A DNA stretch of 64,000 bases from Rothia uropygialis (GCF_004137765.1 NZ_NOIS01000004.1:358466-422465), one strand, 5' to 3'. Positions 48,729-58,846 are shown, counted from the first letter of the stretch. Numbers and translations: made by a program. The notes: generated by a model from the letters alone, not told the origin.

Positions 48729-51700
48729 CTAGATCAAACCGCGCAACGTACGAACCGCGACCGAAAGCGTCGAGATTCGGGGCGCGGCGTTCTCCTGTCC
48801 GAGCTCCTGGTCCAGCTCACCCATGAGCCGTTCGATGCGCGAGGAATGAACCGGATGCTGGTTCTCCCAGGCCGCCACAAGGTTTCGGGCTGCCTCGGTG
48901 TTCCTCGGCCACGTAGTGTCACCCGCTGGGTGCAAGTCGCCCTGCGTGACTTCCCGGGCGACGGTCACCGTGAGAGCCGCGACCGTCTCGTAGAGGTCCG
49001 ATCGCAGCGATGAACGAGCCAACGTTTCCCAGCGGTCCTCGCGGGAGAGGTGAGAAATGGCCACGAGCAACCGGTCGATCTCGAATCGATCCGACAGCGC
49101 ATAGTACAGCAAGGCCGACTCCCGCAGGTCGCACTCGGTTTCCTCGTTGAGAACAGCGATGTCCATGAGCGGGTAGACGTCGAGCAGTCGCGCCCACGTG
49201 GCCGCGAAACCCTCGGGAATGCCCCAGGAGAGCGCCTGCTTTTCACGCTCTTCCAGGCGCTTTCGGGTTTGCTCTCCCAGCAATCCGGGCACTTCCGGAT
49301 CTAGCTCGAGGGCCGGGGCATACCGGTCGATTACGGCCCTGATCTGCAGGTGCTCGGGAACTTCGCTGCGTAGATCGCCGGTGGCCAGGGAGCCTTCGTT
49401 GATCAACCAGCGGGTCGCACGGTCAATCAATCGCTGGATTTCCCGTGCGATGGCCCGCCACGCGGCGGGGTCGATATTCGCCGGAAGCTCGCGATGAGCC
49501 TCCATCAGCTCGCGAATGTCGAACAGCTCCCGAGTCACGAGGAATGCGCTGGCCACGGTCGCAACGGAGGCACCGGTTTCCTCGACGGCGCGGTATGCGT
49601 ACGTGATTCCGGCCAGGTTGACCATCTCATTGGCCACGCGCGTGCAGATGATCTCCCGACGCAGCGGGTGGTCGTCCAGCTGGGCCCGGAATCGCTCCGT
49701 CACAGCCTCGGGGAAGTACTCGTCGAGAATTTGCGAGAGCCACGGGTCGTTGCCGAAACCGCTGGCCAGCAACGAGTTGGTGATATCGATCTTGACGTAT
49801 GCGGTGAGAACGGCCAGCTCGGGTCCGGTCAGTCCCCAACCTGCGGCGACCCTTTCCTCCAGCTCGTCGTCGGAAGGCAGGAATTCGATCTGGCGGTTGA
49901 GTCCCGCACGCTCCTCGAGATGATCCATGAGGCGAGCCGCCGTCGCAGTGGTCGGCATGGTTCCCAGGCGTTCGGCCTGCAACAGACCGTTCTGCTCCCG
50001 ATTGGTTTCCAGGACGAGGGTACGGACGGCGTCGGTCTGCGCCTCGATGAACGAGGCGCGCTCGTCGGCGTCCAACAAGCCGCGGGAGACCAGGCGGTCC
50101 ACCATGATCTTGATGTTGACCTCGCGGTCGGAGGTTTCTACGCCGGCAGAGTTGTCGATCGCATCCGTATTGACCAGGATCCCCTTGCGCGCGGCTTCGA
50201 TGCGGCCGAGCTGTGTCAGTCCCAGGTTGCCGCCCTCACCGATTACGCGAGCGCGCAGCTCGGACCCATTGACGCGCAAGGTGTCATTGGCCTTGTCTCC
50301 GACCTGCGCGTTGGACTCCACGGAAGCCTTGATATAGGTCCCGATGCCACCGTTGTACAGCAGGTCCACCGGGGCCTTGAGGATCGCTGAGACCAATTCA
50401 GCCGGAGACAGCTGCGTGATCCGTTCGTCCAGTCCCAGAACTTTGCGGATTTCAGGCGTCAGCGCGATCGATTTTTCCGACCGTGAGAAGACCCCACCGC
50501 CTTCGGAGATTAGCGAACGGTCGTAGTCCTGCCAGGAAGAACGCGGCAGGTTATAGAGGCGCTGACGTTCCGCGAAGGAAGCTGCGGCGTCGGGGTTCGG
50601 ATCGATGAAGATATCCCGGTGGTCGAATGCCGCGACCAGGCGCGTGTGTTCGGAACGCAACATGCCGTTACCGAAGACGTCCCCGGACATGTCGCCGATG
50701 CCGACGGCCGTGAATTCTTCGGCCTGGCAGTCGATGCCGAGTTCGGCGAAATGCCGCTTGACCGACTCCCAAGCGCCGCGAGCGGTAATTCCCATGGCCT
50801 TGTGGTCGTAGCCCACGGAGCCACCGGATGCGAATGCGTCGCCCAGCCAGAAACCGTATTCCTGGGAGATCGAGTTGGCAAGGTCCGAGAAGGATGCGGT
50901 GCCTTTGTCGGCGGCAACCACCAGGTAGGTGTCGTCGCCGTCCAGGGCGATGACGTTCTCCGGAGTCACTACAGACTGTTCCCCGTTCTCGGTAGTCACC
51001 AAGTTGTCGGTGATGTCCAGGAGAGAACGGATGAAAAGGCTGTAGGCTCCTCGCCCCTCGTTCATCCACGCCTCGCGGTCCGCCGAGGGATCCGGCAACT
51101 GTTTGGCGAAGAACCCTCCCTTCGCCCCGGTCGGGATGATCACGGCGTTCTTGACCATCTGGGCCTTGACCAGACCGAGGACTTCGGTTCGGAAGTCTTC
51201 GCGGCGGTCGGACCACCGCAGGCCGCCGCGTGCGATGTCACCGAAACGAAGGTGCACACCCTCGACACGCGGTGAGTAGACCCAGATCTCGTATTCCGGG
51301 CGCGGCAACGGTGCAGCGGAGATCTCCTGCGGCAGGAGTTTCACAGCGATCGATGGCCCGTCCTGATAAGCGTTGGTCCGGACGGTCGCGGAGACCACGC
51401 TGGTCAGGGCGCGCAGCATCTTGTCGGCGTCGAGGGTAGGCACCTCGTTGAGTGCGGACTCGATCTCGTCCAGAATCTCCGTCCGGCGCGCTTTGCGTTC
51501 CTCGACCGATTCGTTCCGGGAAGGATCGAAGCTGGTCTCGAATAGCCGAACCACCAGACGCGTGACCTTCGGATTGGCCAGCAGAGTATCGGCCATGAAA
51601 GCGTGCGAAAGGCCCGTGCCCAACTGGACCAGGTAGCGGACATAGGCCCTCAACACGGACACGGTGTGCCACGGGAGCCTTTCCGCGAGGACCAACCGGT

Positions 51701-53732
51701 CCAAAGAGTCCGATTCGGCACCTCCCGAGAGCACGGCACACAGCGCATCCTCGTAGAGATCGCCGATCTCTTCCGGGTTCACTCCTGCCGGGAACGTGAC
51801 CCCGAAGTCATAGAGCAAGAAGTCGCGACCGTCCGCGGTGGTCAGGTCGTAAGGCTTCTGGTCGATGACGGTCAGGCCGAGGTTCTGCATGATGGGCAGG
51901 AGCTCGGTCAGCGTCTTGGGCTCACGCAGGTAAGTCTTGAGACGGTATTCGTTCTCAACGTCACTTCCGTCCGCGGAGCTCCGCCTGCGGTGAATCCTCA
52001 CGGCCGCTGGCCGATCCGGGCCGGCGGCCTCGAGAGCCTCAAAGATTCCGGCGTCAGCGACGGCCTCGGGGATCTCGTAATCGGCACGATAGGTTACCGG
52101 CGCGGCGTCGAACCAGCGCTTGGCGATCTCGGCGCTCTGACTGCCGAGTGCCGCTTCGAGGGACTCGGGCCACGAACGCGTCGCGGCCTGGAGCTTCTTC
52201 TCCAGGTCGGCCACGTCGATACCCGGGATGTGATTGGGTTCTGCAAGGCGCAGGCGCAGGAACAGTCTCGCCAGGGCGGATGCCGAGTGCCGGACCTCGA
52301 AGTCGATTGACGCGAGATCCATCGCCTCGCTCAGTACTTTTTCGATACGAATTCGAACGCCGGTGTTGTAGCGGTCGCGGGGCAGAAATACCACCGCGGA
52401 GACAAACCGTCCGAATTCGTCAGGGCGAAGGAACAGTCGTGTGCGGCGCCGTTCTTCGAGGCCGATGATTCCGGCGAACGTCTCCGTCAGGGAGTCTTGG
52501 TCGGCCTGCAGCATTTCGAGGCGCGGGTAGTCCTCGATCATGCCCGTGAGCGTCTTGTCCGAATGCGAGCCCGGCTGGAAACCGAGCCGATTTCGGATCA
52601 CGCGAACACGTTCCCGCATGAGCGGGGCCTCGGTGGCCGGCAAGGAGTACGCCTGCAGAGAGAACAGGCCCAGAATCACGTACTCGCCGACGACCCGGCC
52701 GCTCGAATCGAAATCGCGAATGCCCACGTAATCGAGGTATTCATGGCGATGGATCGTCGAACGGGAGTTTGCTTTGGTCACGTAGACGATCTTGGAATCC
52801 CGCGCATTGTCCTGGGAAAGACCCGTGAGGTGCTTGGAGCGAGGGGTCATCGGATCCTGCTGGACTCCGTCCTCGCGGTGCTCGGCCAGAATTCCGAGCC
52901 CGGTTCCGGGTCGATCCGAGATGGTCAGCCCTTCCGGCCCCTCCCGGAGATCACGCTCTTTGTACCCAAAGAACAGGAAGTTGTCACGCGCAAGCCAGTT
53001 CAGGAACTCCTGGACCACTTTGGGGTGTTCCGCGGCATCCGGGGTGCCCTGGGAATTGCCCCTCGAGGGTTCCGGCAGGTTTCCGACGCGGTCGGAGAGG
53101 TTCAGGACCTTCTCACGGACGGATTCGGCGTCCGAATCCGCGTGGCGGACATCGCGAAGAACCGAACGGACGCTTTCGACGACGTTCTGCGCGGTTTCCT
53201 CGTCGTCGCATCCCAGAAGCTCGACCGATATCCAGGACTCGACGGCGCTGTCGTGTCCTGCAGCGGCTCCCAGGGACGGGAGGGCCGCGGTATCGCCGCT
53301 GGCGACTTGTTGTTTGAGGTTGAGGCCGCGAAGGCTTTCGATCGTGCCGGTCTGCTTGTTCCTGTGCACCAGGAATAGCGGGTGGAACAAAGCGTTGGAT
53401 CCGCCGTACCTGGCCGCGACCTCGGCGGTGACCGAGGAGACGATAAACGGCATGTCGTCGGTGACAACCATGAGAATCCACGAGTTTCCGTGGTGGATGA
53501 CCTTGACGTTCGTTCCGTTCGGCTCGCGCGTCTCGGCAAGTTCGCGGTGCAACTGGGCCCGCTCGACCAGTTCTTCTTCGCTGAATTCGGCCAGGTCATC
53601 TTGGGTTGCGTGCTGATAATACGTTGAGATCCAGGACTCTCGGTCCCCTCCGTTGCCTCGTGGGCTCCCGTTCGAGCTGTAGGAGCTCTTGGGTTCGGGT
53701 TCGGCGGGATCGGACTGCTGGTTTAAGGGCAC
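48729..53732 (-). CDS. gdh: NAD-specific glutamate dehydrogenase, large (about 180 kDa) type
   Basis: The protein is 1667 residues from a GTG at 53732, chosen because GAGGAAGG lies 8 bases upstream. The N-terminal half (to about 550) holds ACT-like regulatory regions; the C-terminal half holds the catalytic core, with RGGLRWSDRREDFRTE, then IPTGAKGGFFAK and TDAIDNSAGVETSDREVN. The length is that of the 180-kDa GDHs known from Streptomyces and Pseudomonas, which catabolise glutamate to 2-oxoglutarate and are allosterically controlled. A perfect palindrome (53844-53861) lies upstream. A truncated paralog is encoded about 1.1 kb away on the same strand. Catabolic nitrogen release suits a region rich in amine breakdown. 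Confidence 0.95.
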   Translation of the reverse strand: MPLNQQSDPAEPEPKSSYSSNGSPRGNGGDRESWISTYYQHATQDDLAEFSEEELVERAQLHRELAETREPNGTNVKVIHHGNSWILMVVTDDMPFIVSSVTAEVAARYGGSNALFHPLFLVHRNKQTGTIESLRGLNLKQQVASGDTAALPSLGAAAGHDSAVESWISVELLGCDDEETAQNVVESVRSVLRDVRHADSDAESVREKVLNLSDRVGNLPEPSRGNSQGTPDAAEHPKVVQEFLNWLARDNFLFFGYKERDLREGPEGLTISDRPGTGLGILAEHREDGVQQDPMTPRSKHLTGLSQDNARDSKIVYVTKANSRSTIHRHEYLDYVGIRDFDSSGRVVGEYVILGLFSLQAYSLPATEAPLMRERVRVIRNRLGFQPGSHSDKTLTGMIEDYPRLEMLQADQDSLTETFAGIIGLEERRRTRLFLRPDEFGRFVSAVVFLPRDRYNTGVRIRIEKVLSEAMDLASIDFEVRHSASALARLFLRLRLAEPNHIPGIDVADLEKKLQAATRSWPESLEAALGSQSAEIAKRWFDAAPVTYRADYEIPEAVADAGIFEALEAAGPDRPAAVRIHRRRSSADGSDVENEYRLKTYLREPKTLTELLPIMQNLGLTVIDQKPYDLTTADGRDFLLYDFGVTFPAGVNPEEIGDLYEDALCAVLSGGAESDSLDRLVLAERLPWHTVSVLRAYVRYLVQLGTGLSHAFMADTLLANPKVTRLVVRLFETSFDPSRNESVEERKARRTEILDEIESALNEVPTLDADKMLRALTSVVSATVRTNAYQDGPSIAVKLLPQEISAAPLPRPEYEIWVYSPRVEGVHLRFGDIARGGLRWSDRREDFRTEVLGLVKAQMVKNAVIIPTGAKGGFFAKQLPDPSADREAWMNEGRGAYSLFIRSLLDITDNLVTTENGEQSVVTPENVIALDGDDTYLVVAADKGTASFSDLANSISQEYGFWLGDAFASGGSVGYDHKAMGITARGAWESVKRHFAELGIDCQAEEFTAVGIGDMSGDVFGNGMLRSEHTRLVAAFDHRDIFIDPNPDAAASFAERQRLYNLPRSSWQDYDRSLISEGGGVFSRSEKSIALTPEIRKVLGLDERITQLSPAELVSAILKAPVDLLYNGGIGTYIKASVESNAQVGDKANDTLRVNGSELRARVIGEGGNLGLTQLGRIEAARKGILVNTDAIDNSAGVETSDREVNIKIMVDRLVSRGLLDADERASFIEAQTDAVRTLVLETNREQNGLLQAERLGTMPTTATAARLMDHLEERAGLNRQIEFLPSDDELEERVAAGWGLTGPELAVLTAYVKIDITNSLLASGFGNDPWLSQILDEYFPEAVTERFRAQLDDHPLRREIICTRVANEMVNLAGITYAYRAVEETGASVATVASAFLVTRELFDIRELMEAHRELPANIDPAAWRAIAREIQRLIDRATRWLINEGSLATGDLRSEVPEHLQIRAVIDRYAPALELDPEVPGLLGEQTRKRLEEREKQALSWGIPEGFAATWARLLDVYPLMDIAVLNEETECDLRESALLYYALSDRFEIDRLLVAISHLSREDRWETLARSSLRSDLYETVAALTVTVAREVTQGDLHPAGDTTWPRNTEAARNLVAAWENQHPVHSSRIERLMGELDQELGQENAAPRISTLSVAVRTLRGLI

Positions 53733-54190
53733 GTCAATAACCTTCCTCGAAGACGGGACCACCTCGTTGTGGTCGTCTTTACTCCACTAGGATACTCATC
53801 CCTCTACCCGAAATTCAGCCTCGTGCAGGGCGGGTTTTGCTCTGGGCAACATTTGTTGCCCGTGAGCGTGACTGTAGCCGCCGTCGTCAAGCCGCAGGAC
53901 AGCGACACAGCCCATGACGACCCGCGGGCCGTGGCTACCTACAACCAGAAATCATCCGAGGGAAGAACACGGGAGGTTCCGCGCCGTCTCTCCGGGAGCC
54001 GAATCGGAGACCCCCGCTGTCCTCTGCTCTCCAGCGCGGCAGCATACACGGCTCGGATAAGACCTACACGTCCGTTCCGCCCAGGAACGGACCAGTTGCG
54101 TGACCTTATATGCAGAATCGCGGATGTGTATGGATAGCGTGATCGCCCGAGCCGCCCCGCATGATTCCCTGACAGCCCTAGACTGGTCGG
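53733..54190. other. Divergent intergenic region upstream of long GDH and EamA
   Basis: About 460 bp. It holds the GDH promoter region with a palindrome at 53844-53861. A rightward frame at 53769-54137 has no recognisable protein character, and I do not call it. No RNA gene was recognised. Confidence 0.5.
53844..53861. promoter_or_regulatory. Perfect palindrome upstream of the long GDH
   Basis: GGGCAACA-TT-TGTTGCCC is an exact 18-bp dyad 112 bp before the GDH start. It could be an operator for a dimeric regulator of nitrogen or amino acid catabolism. Confidence 0.55.
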
Positions 54191-55120
54191 GTGAGTTCCT
54201 CTGCCCTCGCCATGGTCCTGGTCGCCGCCGTCCTCCATGCGGCGTGGAACCTGGCTGCCAAAGCGAAGCGTGGTGATGCGTACACCTTCGTCTGGTGGTA
54301 CGCGGTGGCGACCGCCGCATTCACCGCGCCGATCGGCCTCGGGCAAATCATTCAGTCCGGCGGCTGGAACATGGTCGAACCGGGGCTCGTGTGGGCTCCG
54401 GCTTTTTCGGCTGCCATTCACATCGGCTACAACCTCGCGCTTCAGATCGGGTACGATCGCGCTCCGCTCGGCGTCGTCTACCCCGCGGCTCGAGGAACCG
54501 GACCGGTCCTGACCATGATCGTGGCGGTGGCGTTTCTGTCCGAACGCCCCGGGTGGTGGGCTCTTGCCGGGGCCTTGGTGATCGTTGGCGGGATCGTGGT
54601 TACGGCGGTGCCGGGGAGGAACCCAGAGTCCAGCAGGAGCCTGCTCAAGAATTCCGTGGCCGTCACAGACGGCCTCTCCGATACCTCCGGCTCCCGAATT
54701 CTCGCGGGCCTCCGATGGGGAGTGCTCACGGGCGCTTTCATCGCCGGATACACCTTGTGGGACGACCATTCGGTGACCGCTCTGGGCCAATCCCCGATTC
54801 CCTACTTTGCACTGTCGTCGGTGTATCAGGCGATATTCATGACCGTGGGTTTAGGACGACGACGCCGTTCCGCATTAAGCGGTTCCCTGAAATCGAATTG
54901 GCGCATCATTGCAACCATCGGGGCTCTCTCGCCCGCGGCGTACATCCTCGTGCTCACGGTGATGCAAACCCAGCCTGTTTCGTTGGTCGCGCCATTGCGC
55001 GAGACGAGCATTGTGGTCGGTTCGTTGCTCGCGTGGCTCATCTTCAAGGAGCCACGACCTGGCAGACGCCTCATCGGGGCGCTGCTGGTGGTGGGTGGCG
55101 TCGCTCTGATCAGCGTCTAA
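54191..55120 (+). CDS. EamA/DMT family transporter
   Basis: The 309-residue membrane protein begins at a GTG (54191). Ten hydrophobic segments are arranged as two EamA repeats: the first begins VAAVLHAAWNLAAKAKRGDAY, the second follows a hydrophilic stretch at about 140-170. The motif APLRETSIVVGSLLAWLIFKE near the C-terminus is the typical end of an EamA domain. It exports or exchanges a small metabolite; the substrate is not deducible. It is separate from the downstream surface-polysaccharide operon, which runs the other way. Confidence 0.87.
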   Translation: MSSSALAMVLVAAVLHAAWNLAAKAKRGDAYTFVWWYAVATAAFTAPIGLGQIIQSGGWNMVEPGLVWAPAFSAAIHIGYNLALQIGYDRAPLGVVYPAARGTGPVLTMIVAVAFLSERPGWWALAGALVIVGGIVVTAVPGRNPESSRSLLKNSVAVTDGLSDTSGSRILAGLRWGVLTGAFIAGYTLWDDHSVTALGQSPIPYFALSSVYQAIFMTVGLGRRRRSALSGSLKSNWRIIATIGALSPAAYILVLTVMQTQPVSLVAPLRETSIVVGSLLAWLIFKEPRPGRRLIGALLVVGGVALISV

Positions 55121-55309
55121 CCGCGGGATGACGCCGGGCACCGCTTCGAGCCACTACCCGCCTTGGTGAGGGAACGACTAGGGTAAATACTCGGCTTCCC
55201 GCACTGAGCGCGGTCGCGTATTCACACGTGAGTAAGGCGCCGTCCGCACGAACTAAAAAACCGGCACCTCATGACGACACACCGGCAGATGCACGACCGG
55301 GCGACGGTG

Positions 55310-56671
55310 TCAGGCGGTTACAGCTTTACGGGACACGACTGACATTCCCACGAGGTGGATCATGAAACCGCACGCGGGCCCCACATACAAGGCGATGATC
55401 GTACGGGGCACGAGGTCGAGAGGCAGGAAGAGCAGCGCGACCGCGATGATCGCCGCGACAACCCACCCGATAATGTACAGCCGGTGCGCATTGAGAGCCA
55501 GGACCGCGGTACCGGACAGAACCAGCAAGGCCATGATCGCCGATCCGAAAGTCAGCGTCCCCAGCAACCACCCGTGGATGACGTCGTGATAGGCGGCAGA
55601 TTCCTCCGGTTTGGGCGCGTAGATGAGGAAGAACAGCCATGGACCGATGATCCATGCCAGAACCGCCCCGAAGAGCCCGATCCCAAGGAGGGCCCCGGAA
55701 GGCTTGACCATGGCCGCCAACGGGCGATGACGCTGCTTTAGGAACGCGGAAATCGCCACGCCCTGGAACGCCTGCAAGGGGATCATGATCGGCGAGCGCG
55801 TGATCGAGATCGCGAGGATCAACGCACCCATTGCGATCTTGGTGTAGGTCGAGGCGTCCGCCCCGGCACTGGCCTTGAGGATCACCGGCAAACCGACCAT
55901 CAACACGGCCGACGCCGCAGAGGAACCCATCGCAAAGAGGACGTTCTGGACGAACCGCCCGGTTCCGACGTCGGCCTTGGCGGCGAACGTTCGACGGCCT
56001 TCCCGGGTGAACAGTGCTATGAGGATCCAGAGAAGCACGGGAGAGACCGCAGCCGCCTCGAGACCCCCGATCGACCCGGCGATCAGAGCCACCGCGACCA
56101 TGGCGACCAAACGCCACGCGGCCTCGCCTCCGCCGAGCCCGGCGAACTGGAACCACTTCTCGCGCCCGGCGGCGGCACCACTCATGGTCGAATGCAATGC
56201 GTACAGACATGGGCCGATGCACAGCATCAGCACCGCAAATCCTGTACCGCTGGGGACCTGTCCGTGAGCCCAGACGGGCGAGGTCGCGGCGACGATCACC
56301 GCGATGACGATCCCAAACCCCGCGGCGACAGTCATTACATGCGCCCCGGGACGATGCGACTTGTCCAGATTCGTTCGCAGCTCGGCGGCACCGACCGCAC
56401 GAGTCGTCTCCTGCTGAAGTCCTGCGACGATTCCGTAGATACCGAAGAGCGCCGACCAGAAGACCAGGAATTCCGTGACCTGCTCGCCGGCGAGCGCGTG
56501 CTTCGCGATGAAGGTTGCGCCCAGCGCCGAGACAGCCGAAATCATAGAGGCCAGCAGGATTCCAGTGGATTCCTTCTTGGTGACGGACCTCTGCCCGGCC
56601 TTGTTCTCGCCGGTTACCTCGGACCCCACACCGCTGACCTCGGGGGCCTCCCCTTCGCCTGCTCGGACCAT
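55310..56671 (-). CDS. Polysaccharide flippase-like multi-span membrane protein
   Basis: The protein is 453 residues from the ATG at 56671, which sits 8 bp after the preceding gene; the frame continues to 56893 inside that gene. A hydrophilic tail of about 35 residues is followed by some 12 hydrophobic helices in pairs (ISAVSALGATFIAKHALAGE...), the layout of MATE/Wzx-type polysaccharide exporters. It has no sharp catalytic motif. As last gene of an operon with two GT2 enzymes it most likely flips a lipid-linked glycan or teichoic-type precursor. The family call is by topology and context. Confidence 0.72.
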   Translation of the reverse strand: MVRAGEGEAPEVSGVGSEVTGENKAGQRSVTKKESTGILLASMISAVSALGATFIAKHALAGEQVTEFLVFWSALFGIYGIVAGLQQETTRAVGAAELRTNLDKSHRPGAHVMTVAAGFGIVIAVIVAATSPVWAHGQVPSGTGFAVLMLCIGPCLYALHSTMSGAAAGREKWFQFAGLGGGEAAWRLVAMVAVALIAGSIGGLEAAAVSPVLLWILIALFTREGRRTFAAKADVGTGRFVQNVLFAMGSSAASAVLMVGLPVILKASAGADASTYTKIAMGALILAISITRSPIMIPLQAFQGVAISAFLKQRHRPLAAMVKPSGALLGIGLFGAVLAWIIGPWLFFLIYAPKPEESAAYHDVIHGWLLGTLTFGSAIMALLVLSGTAVLALNAHRLYIIGWVVAAIIAVALLFLPLDLVPRTIIALYVGPACGFMIHLVGMSVVSRKAVTA

Positions 56672-56679
56672 TCGATCCC

Positions 56680-57555
56680 CTACTTGACCAGGTGAGATGC
56701 CAGGTTTTTCACGCCACCCCAGTTTTTGATCTTCGCGGCCTTGGGCAACAGGCTCGCCGCGTGGAGACGGGAGGAGACGTGCAGGCGCGCAACCGCGGCA
56801 GCTTTCTTCCATCCCAGAGCGCCCATTTCTTCCGCCATGGTCGCGAAGAAACGGCGCTCCTCGTCGAATCGTGTGCCGTCCAGTGCGCGCCACGAGGAAT
56901 CGGAAGCCTTGTGGCGGCGGTACATGAATGCCGCGGTTTCGTCATAGAAAAGGGCACCGCCGCTCATTGCAACGTCCATGACCAGGCACATGTCCTGCAC
57001 GACGTCAAGTCCCTCGCGGAAGCCCAATCCGACGATGGTCTCCGCACGCCATCCCAGGGACGGGAAGTACAGCCAGTCGCCGCGCAAGATCGATACGGCA
57101 AGCTCTTCGCCCTTGAGAAGGGTCGTCTGATTGGGACGGTAAAACGCCTTGGTTTTCTCGACCAACGTATTTGACGGCGCGTTGTTCTCGTCGATCACGA
57201 ATACGCCCGGCTGGAAGATATTGGCGTCGGGGTTCTCCTCGGCCGCCTTGACGAACCAGTCGACATAATTCGGCATCATGACGTCGTCAGCGCCCATGAT
57301 CACCACGAGCTCGTTCTCCACGAAGGTGAGGCACTTGCGGTAGTTTCCGTTGGCACCGAGATTCTTCTCGTTGCGCATGTAGGTGACACGGTCGTCCTGA
57401 AGGGATTCGAACCAACCGGGGATCGAGTCGTCGGGGTAGCCGTCGTCGACGACGATCAACCGCCAGTCCGTGTTCGTCTGGTGCAGCACGGATTCGACCG
57501 CCTGCTTCATCAGGGAGACGTCTCCGTAGTAGGGGAACAGAATGTCAACGGTCAT
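56680..57555 (-). CDS. Glycosyltransferase family 2
   Basis: The 291-residue GT-A enzyme has DILFPYYGDVSLMKQAVESV at the N-terminus, VVDDGYPDDS, the conserved RNEKNLGANGNYRKCL segment and the DxD-like GADDVMMP (about 93-100). No membrane span is present. The start overlaps the stop of the DUF2304 gene as ATGA, and the flippase follows 8 bp later, so it is translated with a membrane glycan-assembly set. It transfers a sugar from a nucleotide donor to a growing surface polymer; the sugar is unknown. Confidence 0.88.
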   Translation of the reverse strand: MTVDILFPYYGDVSLMKQAVESVLHQTNTDWRLIVVDDGYPDDSIPGWFESLQDDRVTYMRNEKNLGANGNYRKCLTFVENELVVIMGADDVMMPNYVDWFVKAAEENPDANIFQPGVFVIDENNAPSNTLVEKTKAFYRPNQTTLLKGEELAVSILRGDWLYFPSLGWRAETIVGLGFREGLDVVQDMCLVMDVAMSGGALFYDETAAFMYRRHKASDSSWRALDGTRFDEERRFFATMAEEMGALGWKKAAAVARLHVSSRLHAASLLPKAAKIKNWGGVKNLASHLVK

Positions 57556-58094
57556 GGCTTCTCCGTCGGGTCGTGGGATTCATCGGTGGTCCGGTGGTCG
57601 ATGTTGCGGGTTGAGGGCCGGTGGGGACCGTCCTCCTGGCCATCGGACCCAGCCGCGCTGGACCCGTGGATGTCGATACTGTACGGTTCACCCTGGTCGT
57701 CAACCTGGATGATGGGCAACGAAGAAGTCGGATTGCGGTTTCTCTCGACCCGCTCGAGTTGGCGGTTGAGCAGTGACCTTTGGATCGCGGCTTCCTCTGC
57801 CAGGACGCGCGTCTCGTCTTCGAGTCTCGAGATCTCCAGTGACAAGTGGAGGCAGACCCCGAGCAGCAGGACAAGACCGATCAGGAAGAGAAGGTTGACC
57901 GGCGTCACGACGCCGACCAACGAGGAGAGCGAGTCCAGAAGCTTCGGGAAGATCATCAGGATTGCGATGACCACCGCGGTCAGCAACCACAGGGCAGCGT
58001 ATTTCTCGCGGAGTTTCAGGTTCCTGACCAGGCGGATCACTGCAACAACGAGGATCAGCCCGAGGATCAGAAAGAATATCGATGCCGTATTCAC
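57552..58094 (-). CDS. DUF2304 family membrane protein
   Basis: The 180-residue protein starts at a GTG. It has three hydrophobic helices: an N-terminal FFLILGLILVVAVIRL, then ALWLLTAVVIAILMIFP, and NLLFLIGLVLLLGVCLHL. A coiled-coil-like stretch (LEDETRVLAEEAAIQRSLLN) and an acidic/polar tail follow. Genes of this family usually sit next to dolichyl-phosphate-mannose-synthase-like GT2 genes, as here. It overlaps both flanking glycosyltransferase genes by four bases. A role as membrane partner of the GT2 is inferred. Confidence 0.85.
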   Translation of the reverse strand: MNTASIFFLILGLILVVAVIRLVRNLKLREKYAALWLLTAVVIAILMIFPKLLDSLSSLVGVVTPVNLLFLIGLVLLLGVCLHLSLEISRLEDETRVLAEEAAIQRSLLNRQLERVERNRNPTSSLPIIQVDDQGEPYSIDIHGSSAAGSDGQEDGPHRPSTRNIDHRTTDESHDPTEKP

Positions 58095-58846
58095 TCGTGG
58101 CCTCCCTCGGCGTCATTCAAGGAGATGCGTTTGCGCGTCATGGAGATGAAGAACGCGAACATTGATCTGATCAGGTAAATCGCGGATTTCCACGGATTGT
58201 TGGAGGGAGTGCCTGCCTGTCGCTCTCGCATTTCGACCGGCACCTGGGTCACCGACAGGCCTGCGCGGAGCGCCATGGCCAATGAGTCGACCGTGTCCCC
58301 GAGGTACTCGGCGGGGAAGTATCGGCAGTACTGGGCGATCGCGCGTCGGTTCGCTGCGCGGAATCCGCTCGTGACGTCCGTCAGCCGGGTTTTGGCCACA
58401 CGAGAGAACATCGCGGCCAGCATGCCCATGGCCCAACGGCGGGGACCGGTGGCCTTGTAGCTGCCGCGTTCGGCGAAACGTGCCCCGATCGAGATATCGG
58501 CATGGTCCAACCCCTGCAGGACCCGTTCGATGTCCCGCGGATCGTGTTGACCGTCGGCATCCACCTGAATGGCACGGTCGTACTCGAGGCGCTGGGCGTA
58601 TTTGAACCCGGCACGCATCGCTCCGCCGACACCCATGTTGTAGGGCAGCTGAAGAACGCTCGCGCCAGCAGCCCGGGCGATGCGCGAGGTGTCGTCGGTC
58701 GAGCCGTCGTCGACGACCAACAGGTCGTGGTCCGGCATGGTGGATTGAAGCTCACGGATGGTTGATCCGATCACTTCTTCCTCGTTCCATGCAGGCATGA
58801 TGATGAGGCAGCTCACCGTGGGATGAGCGTCGGATGAGTTCGCCAT
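58091..58846 (-). CDS. Glycosyltransferase family 2 (dolichyl-phosphate mannose synthase-like)
   Basis: The 251-residue protein has GAGGAACT upstream of the ATG. It has IIMPAWNEEEVIGSTIRELQ, LVVDDGSTDDT, the glycine-rich NMGVGGAMRAGF and the metal-binding VDADGQHDP, then DVTSGFRAANR, all typical of polyprenyl-phosphate sugar synthases. It probably makes a polyprenyl-phosphate-linked sugar used as donor by the GT-C-like DUF6541 proteins encoded upstream. Its stop overlaps the DUF2304 start (GTGA). Confidence 0.9.
   Translation of the reverse strand: MANSSDAHPTVSCLIIMPAWNEEEVIGSTIRELQSTMPDHDLLVVDDGSTDDTSRIARAAGASVLQLPYNMGVGGAMRAGFKYAQRLEYDRAIQVDADGQHDPRDIERVLQGLDHADISIGARFAERGSYKATGPRRWAMGMLAAMFSRVAKTRLTDVTSGFRAANRRAIAQYCRYFPAEYLGDTVDSLAMALRAGLSVTQVPVEMRERQAGTPSNNPWKSAIYLIRSMFAFFISMTRKRISLNDAEGGHE

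Noticed and set aside
53769..54137. A 122-codon rightward frame in the GDH/EamA spacer
   Set aside because: No ribosome site, no recognisable motif, and it runs through the palindrome and promoter region.
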